Positions 34,494 through 46,969 of a stretch of 64,000 nucleotides of DNA are shown here, piece after piece; positions within the stretch are counted from its first letter, which is position 1; every line of letters begins with the position of its first letter. The position numbers and the translations under genes were made by a program. The notes under the pieces were generated by a model, which was given only the letters and a program-made list of their open reading frames with translations, was not told where the DNA came from and made no database searches. Source of the stretch: Linum tenue. Lineage: Eukaryota; Streptophyta; Magnoliopsida; Malpighiales; Linaceae. The DNA lies in assembly GCA_946122785.1 (NCBI GenBank), contig CAMGYJ010000004.1:9384150-9448149 (forward strand). Direction: 5' to 3'.

Positions 34494-36093
34494 GGATTAA
34501 TAGTATTTTGTACCCCTCTATTACGATAAATTAACAAACGTGTCCATTTATTAAATTTTTGCACAAATATACCATTCTAAAATTAAAACGTAATGAATTT
34601 ACCCTTCCATTCATCCATATGTTAAGTGGCAGTTAAATGAGTTGTGAAATGACTCCATTACCCACCTTTATTCACAAAATTTTCAGGCGAAGGGGTGTCA
34701 TACGAACCCCTACGCAACTCGTAGGTTCGCCCCTGCCCGCAGCGGTTCTGGGGAAGATGAACGTGAATTAGTTTAGGTTTTTAATTTTTTTTAATTAATA
34801 ATTTGTGACATAAAATAATTAGAATAACAGATAAATGGATGGAAGGGTAAATTCGTTACGTTTTAATTTTAGAACGGTCTATTTGTTTAAAATTTAGTAG
34901 AAGGGTATGTTTGTTAATTTAGGGTAAAATACATTGGGTAGCACTTAAGTTTGAGAATTGGGGCAGACATATCATTTTAACTTATGAAAAACATCAATTT
35001 CTATTATTTAGTTGGTATCCTCTTTTGAAGACTTGATACCAAATTAATTTTTGAATAGAAAATTTAGAATCAACTATCCGTATAAGTATTTTCAAATATA
35101 ATTTTTTTTCTTATAATTGAATTATTCTCTAAAGCAAATATATCCTATGAATTCTGTTTAGATGGAATTCTCTTTTGAAGACTTTGATACCAAACCAATT
35201 TTTGAATAGGAAATGTAGAATCAATTATCATTATAAGTATTTTCAAATACCATCATATGTTATAATAATTGAATAATTTGTTGAAGCAAATATATCCTAT
35301 GAATTCTATATCGATATAAATAATCTGAGGATGTTATATTTAATTCTTGTACATCATGCTGATGTCGTATAATTTTCTATGTTAAATATCCTTGTAATTT
35401 TCTAATATTATATTTTAGATGTTCCATATTAATTAAATTTACTAATTCTAATTCTCTTCCTATAGTCGTATTTTCTTTTCTAGATTTGTTACAGAATGTT
35501 GTAGATTTTATTTATTTATTACTTAGTTACTTCCGTTCTCTTTTCGTTTTAAATTTTCTTCAATTACTGGAATATGTTTAATTCTTTCTGACTGTGTTTC
35601 ATTTATCCTTCTTTGGTCTTGATATATTTATAATCAATTAGGTTCTATTTTAACTATTTTTAATAGTACTTCTAATTTGATTAGCGATTTAAATAGATAT
35701 TCTAATATTGATTTTAAATATTTATTATTATATTCTATATATTTACTTCTTCTTGATATTTTTTATTATTTATACTAATTTAGCTATTTTATTACAATTT
35801 TGATTAGTCACTTTAGAAATGTTATGTTAAGAAGGTTTTTTAATTTCTATATTAGATAAAAACTTGTTGATATATAGTTTGGATGTTTTTAAAAGTTTTG
35901 GGTACCAAAAAGTAATTAAAATTTTGGATTGGATGGAAAACTAGACGGATGCACATTTTGGGGACTTTAAGGGTACTCGACGCCCTATTTAAACTTAAGT
36001 GGTATGTCTACCCAATTCTCAAACTTAAGTGGTACCCGAGTTATTTTACCCGTTAATTTACCATAATAGAGTGGTACAAAATGCTATTAACCC
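34494..36093. mobile_element. Mutator-type non-autonomous element, copy B (outer)
   Basis: TSD ttttaattt at 34485-34493 and tattaattt at 36094-36102 (one change since duplication). Same structure as 25042-26643. Confidence 0.85.
34922..36051. mobile_element. Mutator-type non-autonomous element, copy B (inner)
   Basis: TSD gttaattta at 34913-34921 and 36052-36060. Duplicate of 25471-26601. Confidence 0.85.
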
Positions 36094-36471
36094 TATTAAT
36101 TTCGGTGTTAGTATGTGTTGTTGACTTGTCAACGACTTGTGTTCTTTTAATTTATCAACAAAATCAAGTGAATAAAATCTATAAAAAAATTCTAGTGATT
36201 AAATTGGGTTGTTGAGTTAAATGGGCTTTACATGAATCGGGCCGACGAGCATCATCCGTCCATTTAATTCATGACTACACTCTTCATCTCGCACTGGATA
36301 GTGATAGGTTGGTAGGCGTAGCACCATAAGTCCATAACAAACCGCCATATCCGGGTTTTTCGAGAATATGAGTAAAAATCTATCGACTGTCAACAACCTA
36401 CAGATTCCAACTCTTTGGATTGTTGAAAACAAAATTTAAAATATTTAATGTTTGATAACTGTGATTGTTAA

Positions 36472-36863
36472 TGTTTGTGTAAGGCTGGGGAGTAGGAGGT
36501 TCACACGACTTGAAGAAGGATCAAGATCGTGTTATTCAAAGGGAATGATCAGAGAATGTTTTGGGATAAAGAGGAAGAATCAGAAGATCATAAATGTGTT
36601 AGAGAGAGAGAGAGAGAGAGAGAAAGCCACCAGGAGAGAGAGATCCCTTTTCAGAGTAAATACCATATATAGCCTGCTTGGGTTAGGTGAGTCTTTCGAT
36701 GCGATGGGACTGGTGAATCAGAGCCGACTTCGCTGGTTCCCGAGGAAAGCTGGTGCAACGAGAGAGCACCGTCTTTCGCGGTATTATGGTACACACATAC
36801 GTGTACGAGTAAGCGCAGTACTGGCGTTAGGCTTTGCACGATTGAGTAGTACTTCCCCCAACA
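36472..36863 (-). repeat. 3' LTR of Tat element 2
   Basis: 392 bp. In plus orientation it starts tgtttgtgtaag and ends cccccaaca, followed by the PPT side attgccccatt. It contains a (GA)n microsatellite near 36601-36623. In copy A its left 245 bp or so are deleted. Confidence 0.75.
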
Positions 36864-36949
36864 ATTGCCCCATTAAAGAGGTAATCTTTTGCCTGCTGCG
36901 CTCAATTTTTTGGCAAGCTTACTATTCGTGCGTGTTGTGTCGAGTTATG

Positions 36950-39870
36950 TTGTTCTTACCTCCTCAGTTCAGTTGGGAAAGATGTTTTGGTTGAGGATTA
37001 TGATGAGATCGAGGTAGATGAAGATCAGGACGCCCGGAAGAAGGTAATGATACAGATAGCTCTCTGGCACTGTTGAAGTCAGAGCCGGAAGCACCCTTTG
37101 CGGCTGCGCAAGTAACCGAGGCGGTTGCACGTCTCGATTTGAACTCAGTTGGGGTGGAGTATAACCTTGTTGAGTGGGCGGAGATGTTCGCGGATGGATA
37201 GGTCCCTTCCGATCCGCTTTTGCGCGGGCCAGATCATGTGTCTGTGCTGAGCCGCAAAGAGTTTCTGGAGTATATCCGCGGTCTCGGCATGCCTCCCCAT
37301 TGGCAGTACGCCGCTCTTGGAATTCAATCGCGTTGGGAATTGTCCCGCTGGGTGGCATGGTGTATACACGGAGTACCGGCGCACGGGTTTTAAGTTTCCT
37401 CTTGAGCCATTGCTTTTGCAGGCTTAACAGCCTGGTGAAGTGTTCACATGGGTGATTTTCCCCCTCAATTATATTCCATACCTGCACGCTACGGGGGATG
37501 TGAAAACGACGAAATTTACACTCGTCGTATGATCTGTTCCGCCATATATATAAACTGAAGGTCCCGCGGTTGACTGGCCCAAAGAGAGGAAATAGGCTTT
37601 CCATTAAGAGGCGCGATAATCAACCTTTCGAGTATGTCTATTATTCCCCGAAACTAGAAAATAAATGGTTTGAAAAGTTCTTTTACGTCAAAACAGCGCT
37701 CGGGGAGTTTACCGCTGTGCTTGTGGAATTCCTTTCTTTGTGGTCCAACGGGAATGTGAAAGAATATGAGTCGACACTTGGCACCTATCCGCGGTTTGAG
37801 AATCATTATGGCTTGCTGCTAACTGGGCGTGTGGATCTCTATTAGAAGGGATAGCGCGAAGCAGTTCTTTCAGAACTTTTTGTTGACGATTAGTGTTTTT
37901 CCGCTCTTTGACTTTACTTCCTTCTGTATTAATCGGATTCTTACACCCCTGCTTTGAAAGAGTGGATTATAATTCGGGGGCGTCGATAATGACTGTGGCT
38001 AACATTCTCGCTCCAGCAAGGGGTGGGAAGAGGAAGAATGTGAGAGCGGAAGGGAACCCGAAGCCTGCTAAGGTGGTGCGAATGGAGCCGCGTGCCGAAC
38101 CTGTCTCAAAGAAACCTACGAGAGTGGACAAGGGTGGTAGGGGAAGCTCTAGTTCTGCGTCGTATCAGCAGACTCTACCCGACATGGGGCTGTTCCAAGA
38201 TACTGATATGATCCCAAATAGCCAAATCTACAAGTTTAAATTATATGACGAAGAAGCTATTGAAGTTGGGGAAAAGAAAGGCAGAATTTGGTCAAGTATT
38301 GGAACAATTTAAGGTAGCCTACTTTGGAGGCTTGGTTCTCTCAATTGGCTCAATGAAAATTCAAGTTTGATAACTTGTTTTGAAGATAAGAAGTTTATCT
38401 ACATGATGGAATGATTTATAGCCCAAGATGAATTCCAGAAGATCATTTTCCAGATGTCCAAATATGCTAGATGGAAACCTGAAAATTGCTTGAAAATGGC
38501 CAAGTTTGGAAACTGTTTTGTTAAGCCTACTTTGGAGCTCAATTCGAGGAGCATGGATCTGATTCGAGTCCAAAGACTTCCATAACATGAAACTAGGTAT
38601 GTTTATATACAAAGAGAAGGAATTGGATGAAGGATTGGAATTCTGGAAGGCCTCGAACGAAAGGCGTGAAGTTAGTACGAAAGCTGTTTTTGGATTGTTT
38701 GCTGGCAGCTTACTTGTGTTTCAAGAAAGGGGGTTTGAGTCCAAATTTTGTAACCTTTTTAGGGTAGACTTTCAATTTAATTGTTCCTTGTTCCATTAGG
38801 GTTGTATTAGGGTTTATTTTGCTATAAAAAGCCTTCTATTTTCGTTGTAAAAAATCGAAACCATTTGGTTTGTGCAAGTTGCGACTTATTTTGGGTTTGG
38901 TGAATTCCAAACTTGCCGAGCTTGTTTATCGATTGAATAGTCCCTTCAATCGTAATCGAGGTTTCCCCAGGTGTGGAATTATCCTTTGGTTTTGGTTTCG
39001 TTGTATCCAAATTCGTATTAAGAACGCGTTGTTCTTGATTCGAGTTCAATCAATCTTCTGATTCATTATTTACTTCGTGAATTTGATAACATACACCCCC
39101 AGTGGCGTATCAGAAACCCTTGCCACCCAGTATCGGGATGTGCGGTTGCCTATCGCGACCACTCAAAGTCTGCCTTCCGCCCAGTTGGCACTGAAAGCGA
39201 TCGGTTATGCCTTGGCTCTTCCTGTGCGAATGGAGAGTAGCGACCCTTATGCTGATCTCGCACATGCCCAGTTCCAAGTATTCGTTATGAGTTTTTTTCC
39301 ACATAAAATTGTGATGCGTGTACATGCCCAGCTACCGCGCCCAAAATGGGAGGGTTGTGCTAATGGCGCAGCTCGGGTCATATCATGCAAAGGAGATGCA
39401 GTTGCAAACCCAAGTAACAAGCGTTGAGCAACAATTTGCAAACGTCAAGAAGAAGTGTGATGACGCGTTTGTTCGCATGGATGAGCCGAATCATCATTTG
39501 ATTGACAGTCTGGCAGCAGAGAAAGAGAAGGCTCGGTTGGAGGAGCGAGCTACCATTCGGCCAGAGTTGGAAAAGGATTTTAAAGAAGAGTGGAAGACCA
39601 TTATTGATGAGCTGGACCGTGTTCGCTCGGAGTCTGAGACTAAGAAGGATGAGTTGAAGAAAAAAATTAAAGTGCTGGAGCGTTCGTCCGAGGAATCCAA
39701 GGTGGACTTTGCAACAGAGACGATCCAGGCGTACATAAGTCAAATGCTTTTACGAAGCATTTGTCGGACTGTATGTATCATACAATTGTCGTTGTGCAGA
39801 AGAAGGTTCGTCCGGACAACCTCGACATTCGGTGGGACACCCGCGACATGGTGCGTCATGTCCACATTTC
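36950..39870 (+). pseudogene. Tat antisense gene (aORF), copy B, broken and interrupted
   Basis: Copy of the gene described at 27240, with the same block order and the same insert (about 38235-39079). The coiled-coil tail (LEERATIRPELEKDFKEEWK region) runs 39420-39730 and is followed by the conserved CRTVCII/VRRRFVR-type end, frameshifted here near 39737. Confidence 0.7.
38235..39079 (+). mobile_element. insert in the antisense gene, possible solo LTR (copy B)
   Basis: Duplicate of 28508-29352, with the same uncertainty about its ends. TATA-like gctataaaaagcc near 38819. Confidence 0.4.
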
Positions 39871-40214
39871 TTTGCTGATAAGAAGCCACTCTTAAATAAT
39901 TCTGAAAGTGAGACCCAAGGGGGAAGGGAATATTGAGTACAATAGTGCCGCAACCAATGATATCTGCGAATAATTATTTTTCCTCTTCTCTTTATGGGTG
40001 TTATGGGTTTGATCTTTGACGAACAAGTTTCTAAGTTTGCGGTTTGGTTCCCCCTTTTTTGCTTCAAATCTTTTCGTGATACCCTTGAGAGGCTAATGCG
40101 TGTTCGTATTAGTCAATTGTACCGCGGTGCTTTTTAGAGAGGAAGACGTTGCACTCGTAGTCGGGTAAATCACACATTGCACCATGGAATGATAATGAGG
40201 TGGGATTCGCTCTA

Positions 40215-40530
40215 GTATTAACGAACAAATTATCCCAATAACCGCGGAATAATTAGAGAGGCAAATTTCGCACACGTATTTAAATTTAAGAAAAAAAAGT
40301 CATATCGGGTTTACAACGAGGCAAAGCAGCACTCGTATTAGAGAGGCACATTAATGCACTCAACACTCGTATTAGCAAACAAATTAGTCCAATAACCATA
40401 AAGTGTTTAGAGAGGCGAATTCCACACTCGTATTTATATTTAAGACCCAAAAGGTATATCGCAATTTTCAAAAAGGCAAAGTGGCACTCGTATTGGAGAG
40501 GCGCATTAATGCGCTCCTATGTTCTGCCAT
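40215..40530 (+). repeat. 154-bp tandem repeat in Tat element 2
   Basis: Units starting gtatta(a/g)c(g/a)aacaaatta lie at 40215 and 40369 and share tcgtatt and attaatgc(a/g)ct words. They lie between integrase and the 3' LTR, where Tat elements often carry tandem repeats. Absent from copy A. Confidence 0.65.
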
Positions 40531-40959
40531 TGAGCGAGGCATACTATGGGCTGTGGCGTTCTAGAGAGATGCATGTCGCACTCGTAAATGGACAAGTTTG
40601 TCTCTAGATCACATATAAGGAATTGCATTGATATTTCTGACTACCATTCATGATGCTTCGACGCGTTTGCTAAGAAATCGCGCGTTACAATGCATGGGCG
40701 GGACGATACATGCATAAGTTTTGTGTGTTCCATGTTCTTGGTATTTTTGCGCCACTCATTTCCTACAGCTAGAACATGTTTGCGCCTACGACCTCCCGTA
40801 TCTGATACGGGCCTTCCATGGCGCGGCTAACTTGTCGTGCTAACTTGTCGTGCTTTTTGTGGCCTGAGTTTTGAGTTATAGTATCTGGCAACTTGCGCTT
40901 TTGCGACCGCGAGACGAATAACCGCCAACACACTTCGTTCGACCGCTAGGTCTAAGTCG

Positions 40960-42350
40960 AGTTGCCGATCATGACATTATCCTCTTAATTATACTGCTGG
41001 ACTCTGATAGTGGGAATGTTTGTTTTGATGGGGATGACAGCTTTCGTTCCGTAAGTCATCGTGAATGGGGTTTACCCTGTAGCGACCTTATGCGTTGTTC
41101 GATGGGCCCATAACACATTGTGGAGTTCTTAAGGCCAATTCCATTTTGTTTCATCCAAGCGAGTATGGAGTCCTTTAGTATTGCTTAATTGGCAGCCTCC
41201 GCTTGACCATTATCTTAGGGGTATGCCATAGAAGCTAATCGAGCGATCGTGCCTATTTGGTCGCATAAGTCGATTACTTTCGCGCAATCGAATTGCGTTG
41301 CGAGAATGTTGTGAGCCAAAAATTTCGTAACTTGCTATGCAAATGACCACGAATTTATGTCTGCCTGCATCTCCGCAGAAGGAAGGTGGTGAAGTCGCAC
41401 GTGTAGTTGGCATTTGTGGCGCCTGTCAACGAATTCCTTTGCATCTTTCTTCATCCGCGACTAGCAGTACCCCCATAACAACATCGTCCGCTCCAGGCTT
41501 CGCCGGGCTCCATGGTGCATTGCGCATATGCCCTGTTGAGTTTCTTGTAACGCTTGTTTTGCGCCTGATTTCCATAGGCCCTTCAAGTAAGTTCCTGCGT
41601 GTGAACGATGACACAAGACTTCCCCAGTGATTGTTCATCTCATTGCTTTCTGGTGCAATGCCCACGCTTCTTGTGGATCCTCCAGAATCTCCCCGGTGTT
41701 GAGGTATTCCGTTATCAGGGTACGCCAATCATCGTCTTCCGTCTGAGTGACATTGACCATCATCGATTCATTGCATGCCACATATCCTTCTTTCTGTACT
41801 GACACCATCCTGGATCCTTCAAAATCTGTCATAGTTGCCAAATTCGACAAGGCATCTGCGTGTATGTTTTTCTCTCGCGGCACATGCATATACTTAACGG
41901 ATTGAAACCGAGTGGCCGCTTCTTGTATTCTTTGTATGTATTGTGTGAGTCCCTCTTTTTTAACTTCGAATGAACCATTGAGCTTATTGACTACTAACGC
42001 GGAATCGGAAAGAATTCTCAACGTCCTTCCTCCCAAGTCATTGGCCACGTGCAACCCCGCTAAAACCGCTTTATAGTCTGCTGCACCGTTAGTTTTAGGT
42101 CTAAAAAACATATGGATATTTCGTGCATCATGCCCGAGGGAGGTGCGAATGAAGATGCCTGCTCCGGCTCTATACCTGCTGGCCACCCGTCAACATGTAT
42201 CTCCCACGTACCCGCCGACGCTGTATCAATGACAACTCCCCCTACAATGAAGTCTGCAAGGATTTGCCCTTTTATAGTTGGTCGCGGTGCGTACTTGATG
42301 TCTTATTCAGATAGTTCGACGACCCACTTGACTTAACGCACTTCCATTGA
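40960..42350 (-). pseudogene. Tat element 2 integrase remnants and second RNase H
   Basis: Minus strand. Near 42186-41640 lies the archaeal-type RNase H (NGAADYKAVLAGLHVANDLG, SDSALVVNKLNG, HVPREKNIHADALS). From 41600 to 40960 integrase pieces (LHTRLDE, ELHNVLWAHRTTHK, TMTYGTKAVIP) appear in shifted frames, with a deletion of the catalytic core. Confidence 0.7.
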
Positions 42351-42854
42351 ACTCAATATCTTCCTCAGCGGTAGATTGGTGAGGACGGTGATCGGGTGCG
42401 TTTGTAAGTAGGGATGTAATTTCTACGATGCCAATACTAACGTAGGCACAACCTTCTCGATTGGGGAGTATCTTGCTTCTGGATTGGTTAGCGTGTGGGA
42501 CATATAAGACACAACTCTTTCATCGTTATATTTTTCCCAAGATATCAGTATCACGCTTACAACGAGTATTGAGAACGCGAGATAAAGGAACAGCATTTCA
42601 TTCAGTTATGGTGCCACCAACACAGGCAGGGATACAATATATATTTTTACTTCATCAAAAGCCGACTCACACGCTGCATTCAATTCGAAATTTACTCCCG
42701 TCTTGAGTGTGTGGAAGAATGGTGCACATCTATCCGCAGATCTCGAAATGAACCTTCCTAATGCTGCCATCTACCCTGCTAGTGATTGGATTCTAGAGTG
42801 TTATGCGGAGGTTTCAGTTGACGGATTGTATCCATCAGCTTAGGGTCCACCTCT

Positions 42855-43440
42855 ATGACCCGCCTTTTAATTATGAATCCGAGGAATTTCTCTACTTATG
42901 CCCCGAATACGCATTTCATCGTGTTGAGTCGTAAGTTGTGTGAGAGGAGAGTATCAAAGGTTTCGTGCAAGTCGTCAAGATGTGAGGTTCCACGCTTGGA
43001 CTTGACGATCAAATTGTCGACGTATGCCTTGACATTGTGCCATATCTGCTTTTCAAACACTAATGCCCTATTAGAATTAGAAGGCGCTCTGGTGGAATCC
43101 TCACTGACAGAAAAAGATTGCAGGGTTTGATTCGGCGTTGGTAGGTGGCGCCTGCATTCTTGAGACAAAAAGGCATTCCGATGAAGCAAAAGTTATCAAA
43201 CGGCGTCATGAAAGAGGTTTTTTCCTCGTCTTCGTGACTCATCGGTATTTGGTGGTACCTAGAAAACATATCCACGAACGGCAACATTTCGTGGTTGGAC
43301 GTCGCGTCGACCAGCAAGTCAATTCGCAGTAGTGATTATGGATCACTCGGACACACTTTATTGATGGTGGTGTAATCGATGCACATGCGCCAAACTCCTT
43401 ATGCCTTCTTCACTAAGAAGACGTTGGAAAGCTATTTAGG
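42855..43440 (-). pseudogene. Tat element 2 reverse transcriptase fragment
   Basis: Minus strand shows CIDYTTINKV-like sequence near 43390, then DATSNHEMLPFVDMFSRYHQ, FMTPFDNFCFIGMPF and AYVDNLIVKSKRG. The catalytic YVDD has become YVDN, and frameshifts break the frame. Confidence 0.75.
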
Positions 43441-43554
43441 GTATTGGATTGATTGCCCTGATCAGGCCGACTTCCAACAAACGCACAACCTCATCTTTAA
43501 TAGCTCGTAGCTTTTCCCCTGTGAAGGTGCATCGTGCCTACTGAATTGGCACGA

Positions 43555-44330
43555 CATTCTAGTCAAAATCGGGATTTTAGCTAAAATCGAAATTTGGGGT
43601 AAAATCGGAATCGTAGGATTTTAAATACCATATAGAAATTAACATATAATAATATTAATAAGATAAATCATTAATAAAACAAAGACATATAGCATTTAAA
43701 ATGATAATTTTAAAGATTAATATTCCAAAATTATCATTTTAATTTTTATTTAATGCGTAGCTCAAAATAATTTATGAGAAAGGGATAGGGCTCATGGGGT
43801 TTGGCTCTTGTTGTTTGGGTAGTTTAACTCAAAGTAGTATTCCAACATAATTCACTAAGCATGATTTAAAACTAAGAATAAGTGAAATCCAATAAAATAA
43901 TTAATGTCATTGATTTGGTAAAAATATATTCATTAATTAATTAATTTGTTAATAATGATGTTAATTCTTACGTGTTTATAATATTATGACAACGATTTTT
44001 CGATGAGTTAAACAAGGTAAGGAAAAGGGTTGACCGAACCCTAATTTGATTTTTTTTTCTTTTCAAATGTTCATTTAATAAGAAAAATATATATGAGAAT
44101 ATCCCCGCCATTGGCCTTTTTGCCAAAACAGGTCTGCTTCTTTTGAATTGGCTCAAACCGCTTATGTTGTTCACATAAGATCAAAATCCCGATTTTGGTA
44201 CGATTTTAACGATTTTAATCCCAATGTTGAACGATTTTGAGGTTCGCCGATTTTATAGTAAAATCAGGATCGTAATCCATAAGTAAAATCCTAAAATCCT
44301 ACGATTTTACGATCAAAATCCCAATGTTGA
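43555..44330. mobile_element. MITE-like insert in Tat element 2, ends approximate
   Basis: About 0.78 kb splits the region between protease and RT. Its ends are inverted relatives (gggattttagctaaaatcg on the left, gggattttgatcgtaaaatcg inward from the right), and the interior has many aaaatcc/ggatttt words. I found no convincing TSD. Confidence 0.5.
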
Positions 44331-45173
44331 TTGCATTGCCGCGAGGTAATGTTCCGCTATCTCTCTTTGCACCCACGGCATGTCCTGAGTGTTCCATGCA
44401 AAAAACTCCTGGTACTGCTTCAACAGTCGTATGAGTGGTTCCATCATTACGTCTGTGACGTGGGTTGAGATACAGACTTGTTGGTCCGGTTTGGACGAGT
44501 CAAACGATACTCCAAAATCTGAGTCCGAGGGAGCCGTTCTTGGATCCTCGTCTACTTGCGTATCCATAATGTTTGTTCTCTTCTGCATTACTTGCCAGCG
44601 TATTTCTTCCGTTTTGGTGACCTTTTCTCTGCGTTCGCCCCTTGCGAACTCTGTTCCCTTGGTGGTTGGAAATTTAATGAGGCGATGGTAGGTGGCCGTT
44701 AATGCCTTGAACTTGGCGAGGAATGGTCCGCCCAGTATCGCGTTGTGGGGTGATTGACAATCCACAATGGTGAATTTGATCTGCTCTATTGTGTGCGGTG
44801 ATTGATCGCGCGCCCAACACGACTAGTAGAGTAATGGCTCCGATAACTGGGACTCGTGACCCCGAGAAACCCACCAAGTTCCCCAGTGCGTGACGAATCA
44901 TTCTCGGGTTGAATTCCATCTGGTCTGAACAGTATGTCAGTGGCACTTACCCCATCCGAGAAGGCGATGCACCTTACACGCCGCTACCACGACGGTTATG
45001 AGTAGCAGGTTCTCTGACTGCTCCCCTTCGGGGTATTCGACGTTGCCGAAGTAAATGGGAATGGGGCACACTATTTCCGCTGATGCACATTCAAATACCC
45101 GTTGCCTTTGGGTTTTCTTCGTTGGTCTGATTCCTTCGGCGGTTATTACCCTGATTTCTTTTCGCACGAGCAT
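44313..45173 (-). pseudogene. Tat element 2 protease region
   Basis: Minus strand: LVGFSGSRVPVIGAITLLVV, then DCQSPHNAILGGPFLAKFKA, then MMEPLIRLLKQYQEFFAWN just before RT. The protease active-site block is frameshifted (ACKVHRLLGWGKCH where DGGSAAD is expected). Confidence 0.7.
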
Positions 45174-45599
45174 CTCTCCTATTTCTTTGTTGTTACCGGT
45201 TTGGGGTGAGAGTGGCGTTTCTATGCGAGCGTTTGGTGCTCGTTTTGCACGAATTCTAACGAGTGGCTCCGCCAGATGAGAGCTTCAATTTCCGTGTGTA
45301 GCAAGTAGCAATGCTCCATGAGATGTCTTGTCTCGCGATGGAATATGAAGAACATCTTCCTGCTTGCTTTCGGGTTGCCATTGCGGATTAGGCCAATTTA
45401 TCCTGAACCCTTTCTCTCAAACAGAATGGAAGATGTTCCGCACTGTGTCATTCATCGGGGTGTAGTTTCTTTCATTCAGGTTCCTCTCGGGGGAACCCCT
45501 CCCGAATTGTTCAGTGGGTGAAGGTACGAGTGTTTGTTGGCCCCACTGTGATATTGGTGTAGTGCTAGTGGGGGTTGTCGCCGCGGTTGGTATTCCCTT

Positions 45600-46545
45600 A
45601 CACTCCTCAGTTCAAACCATCGTACTGACCCAGATCCTAGTGTTTCTTCCACGGTGATTGCTTTCTCTACCTTTGCTTCTAGCTCTGACGATGAGAGGAC
45701 TAGACGTTTTGCTAACGAGCCTCAGTTCGGCGATACACATGGACTCCATGAGATGCTTGGTTGCAGTTTCGGACGTGAGATCATGAATTGCCATGGCCAT
45801 GTGCTACCATCTAGAGTAAAACACTCCCAGACTCTCGTTTTCTTTTTGCTTCACATCGACCAGGGTTACTGTGTGTAGCGGCCTTCGCTTTTGTGACGCG
45901 AAATTTGTGGTGAACAAGAGAATGAACTCTTCGAACGTCTGAATGATTCCATTCGAGAGACGATTGTACTAGTCGAGGCACACCCCCGCGAAAGTGGATG
46001 GGAAGGTTCGACACATAGTGGCATTTGAGCAACTTTGGAGCTGCATCCTCAAGCACTCGCCATGATCTCGGGGCAAAACGGCTGGTGTAGGACATACTTG
46101 AGTGGTGCTTGGTACGCCGAAGACCGATGTTGCTCCAAGAAGCAAAGGTCTGGGCGAGCTACTCGCGCTGCTACCGGAGCGGCTGATATGACGATTTGGT
46201 GGCTGGCGTTGGGAGGGTGGTTTGGCGCTTCATCGGTTCTCTGTTGCGTGGGGCGCTTTGTGAGCTCATGAGCACTATCATTTGGATCATCTTGCTTTGC
46301 ATATCGAGTATGACCCTATTTTGATGTTCCATTTTCTGGCGAATTTCCTTCGCCGATAGTTCCACTTCCTCTTCCATGATTAACACTGCATTGGGGTCAT
46401 TCGAAGAATGGAACAATATCGACTTCTCGGGGTTGTTCGTCATGTCGAAAACATCTAAATTCTTGGGGTTTCTTCTGCTGTGCGATTTTGATTTGTCAAT
46501 TGTAGCCCCTTCGTCATTGAATCCTTTGACATTCTTGCCCCACGG
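45600..46545 (-). pseudogene. Tat element 2 gag remnants
   Basis: Minus strand: AMAIHDLTSETATKHLMES matches AVRDLTPETAAHHLMDA in the other element's gag. Near the PBS lies a leader-proximal ORF with KEIRQKMEHQNRVILDMQSK. Split by frameshifts. Confidence 0.65.
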
Positions 46546-46556
46546 TGGGCGCCAAT

Positions 46557-46915
46557 TGTTTGTGTAAGACTGGGGAGTAGGAGACTCACACGACTTCAAG
46601 AAGGATCAAGATTGTGTTATTCAATGAGGAAGGATACAAGTGGGAATATTTGAAGGGAATGATCAAAGAATGTTCTGGGACAAAGAGGGAGAATCAGAAG
46701 ATCATAAATGTGTTAGAGAGAGAAAGCTAGCAGGAGATTTTTTTGTGTAAGACTGGGGAGTTGGAGGCTCACAGCCTCACACAACTTCAAGAAGGATCAA
46801 GATTGTGTTATTCCATGAGGAAGGATACAAGTGGGAATATTTGAAGGGAATGAACAGAGAATGTTATGGGACAAAGAGGGAGAATCAGAAGATCATAAAT
46901 GTGTTGAAAAGGTTC
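46557..46915 (-). repeat. two partial LTR copies of Tat element 2, head to tail
   Basis: 46557-46738 and about 46741-46915 both read tgtaagactggggagt...cagaagatcataaatgtgtt in plus orientation, as does 36475-36605. Neither reaches the far end of the LTR. Only the first sits beside a PBS, so the second is an extra truncated copy. Confidence 0.7.
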
Positions 46916-46969
46916 ACATGAGTTGAACCAAACAGTCAACAAGAAAACTCAGAACAAACAAGAAGAGGT

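Larger units (their letters stand above)
30493..40904 (+). repeat. segmental tandem duplication, copy B (about 10.41 kb)
   Basis: The left junction at 30493 joins cgcttttg (end of unit) to ctcaagtgg (start of unit). The two bases gc are shared by both parents. Copy B retains two stretches missing from A and a 17-bp local duplication (ctaacttgtcgtg region, near 40830). Confidence 0.95.
36472..46739 (-). mobile_element. Tat-type Ty3/Gypsy retrotransposon 2, degenerate
   Basis: The 3' LTR is 36472-36863. The antisense gene region follows, then from the minus strand integrase remnants (41.0-41.6 kb), the second RNase H (41.6-42.3 kb), RT (42.9-43.4 kb), protease (44.3-45.2 kb) and gag (45.6-46.5 kb). 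The PBS tggcgcccaccgtgggg reads leftward at 46538-46555, and the 5' LTR remnant starts at 46557. The domain set with two RNase H regions and an antisense ORF identifies the Tat lineage. It is heavily mutated and has an inserted element at about 43.56-44.33 kb. Confidence 0.8.

Noticed and set aside
36428..36715. Extra 288 bp in copy B as a new insertion
   Set aside because: It completes a normal LTR start found again at 46557, so its absence from copy A is the derived state.
43555..44330. Insert in Tat element 2 as a gene
   Set aside because: No open frame of substance. Inverted end sequences and aaaatcc-rich composition fit a MITE better.
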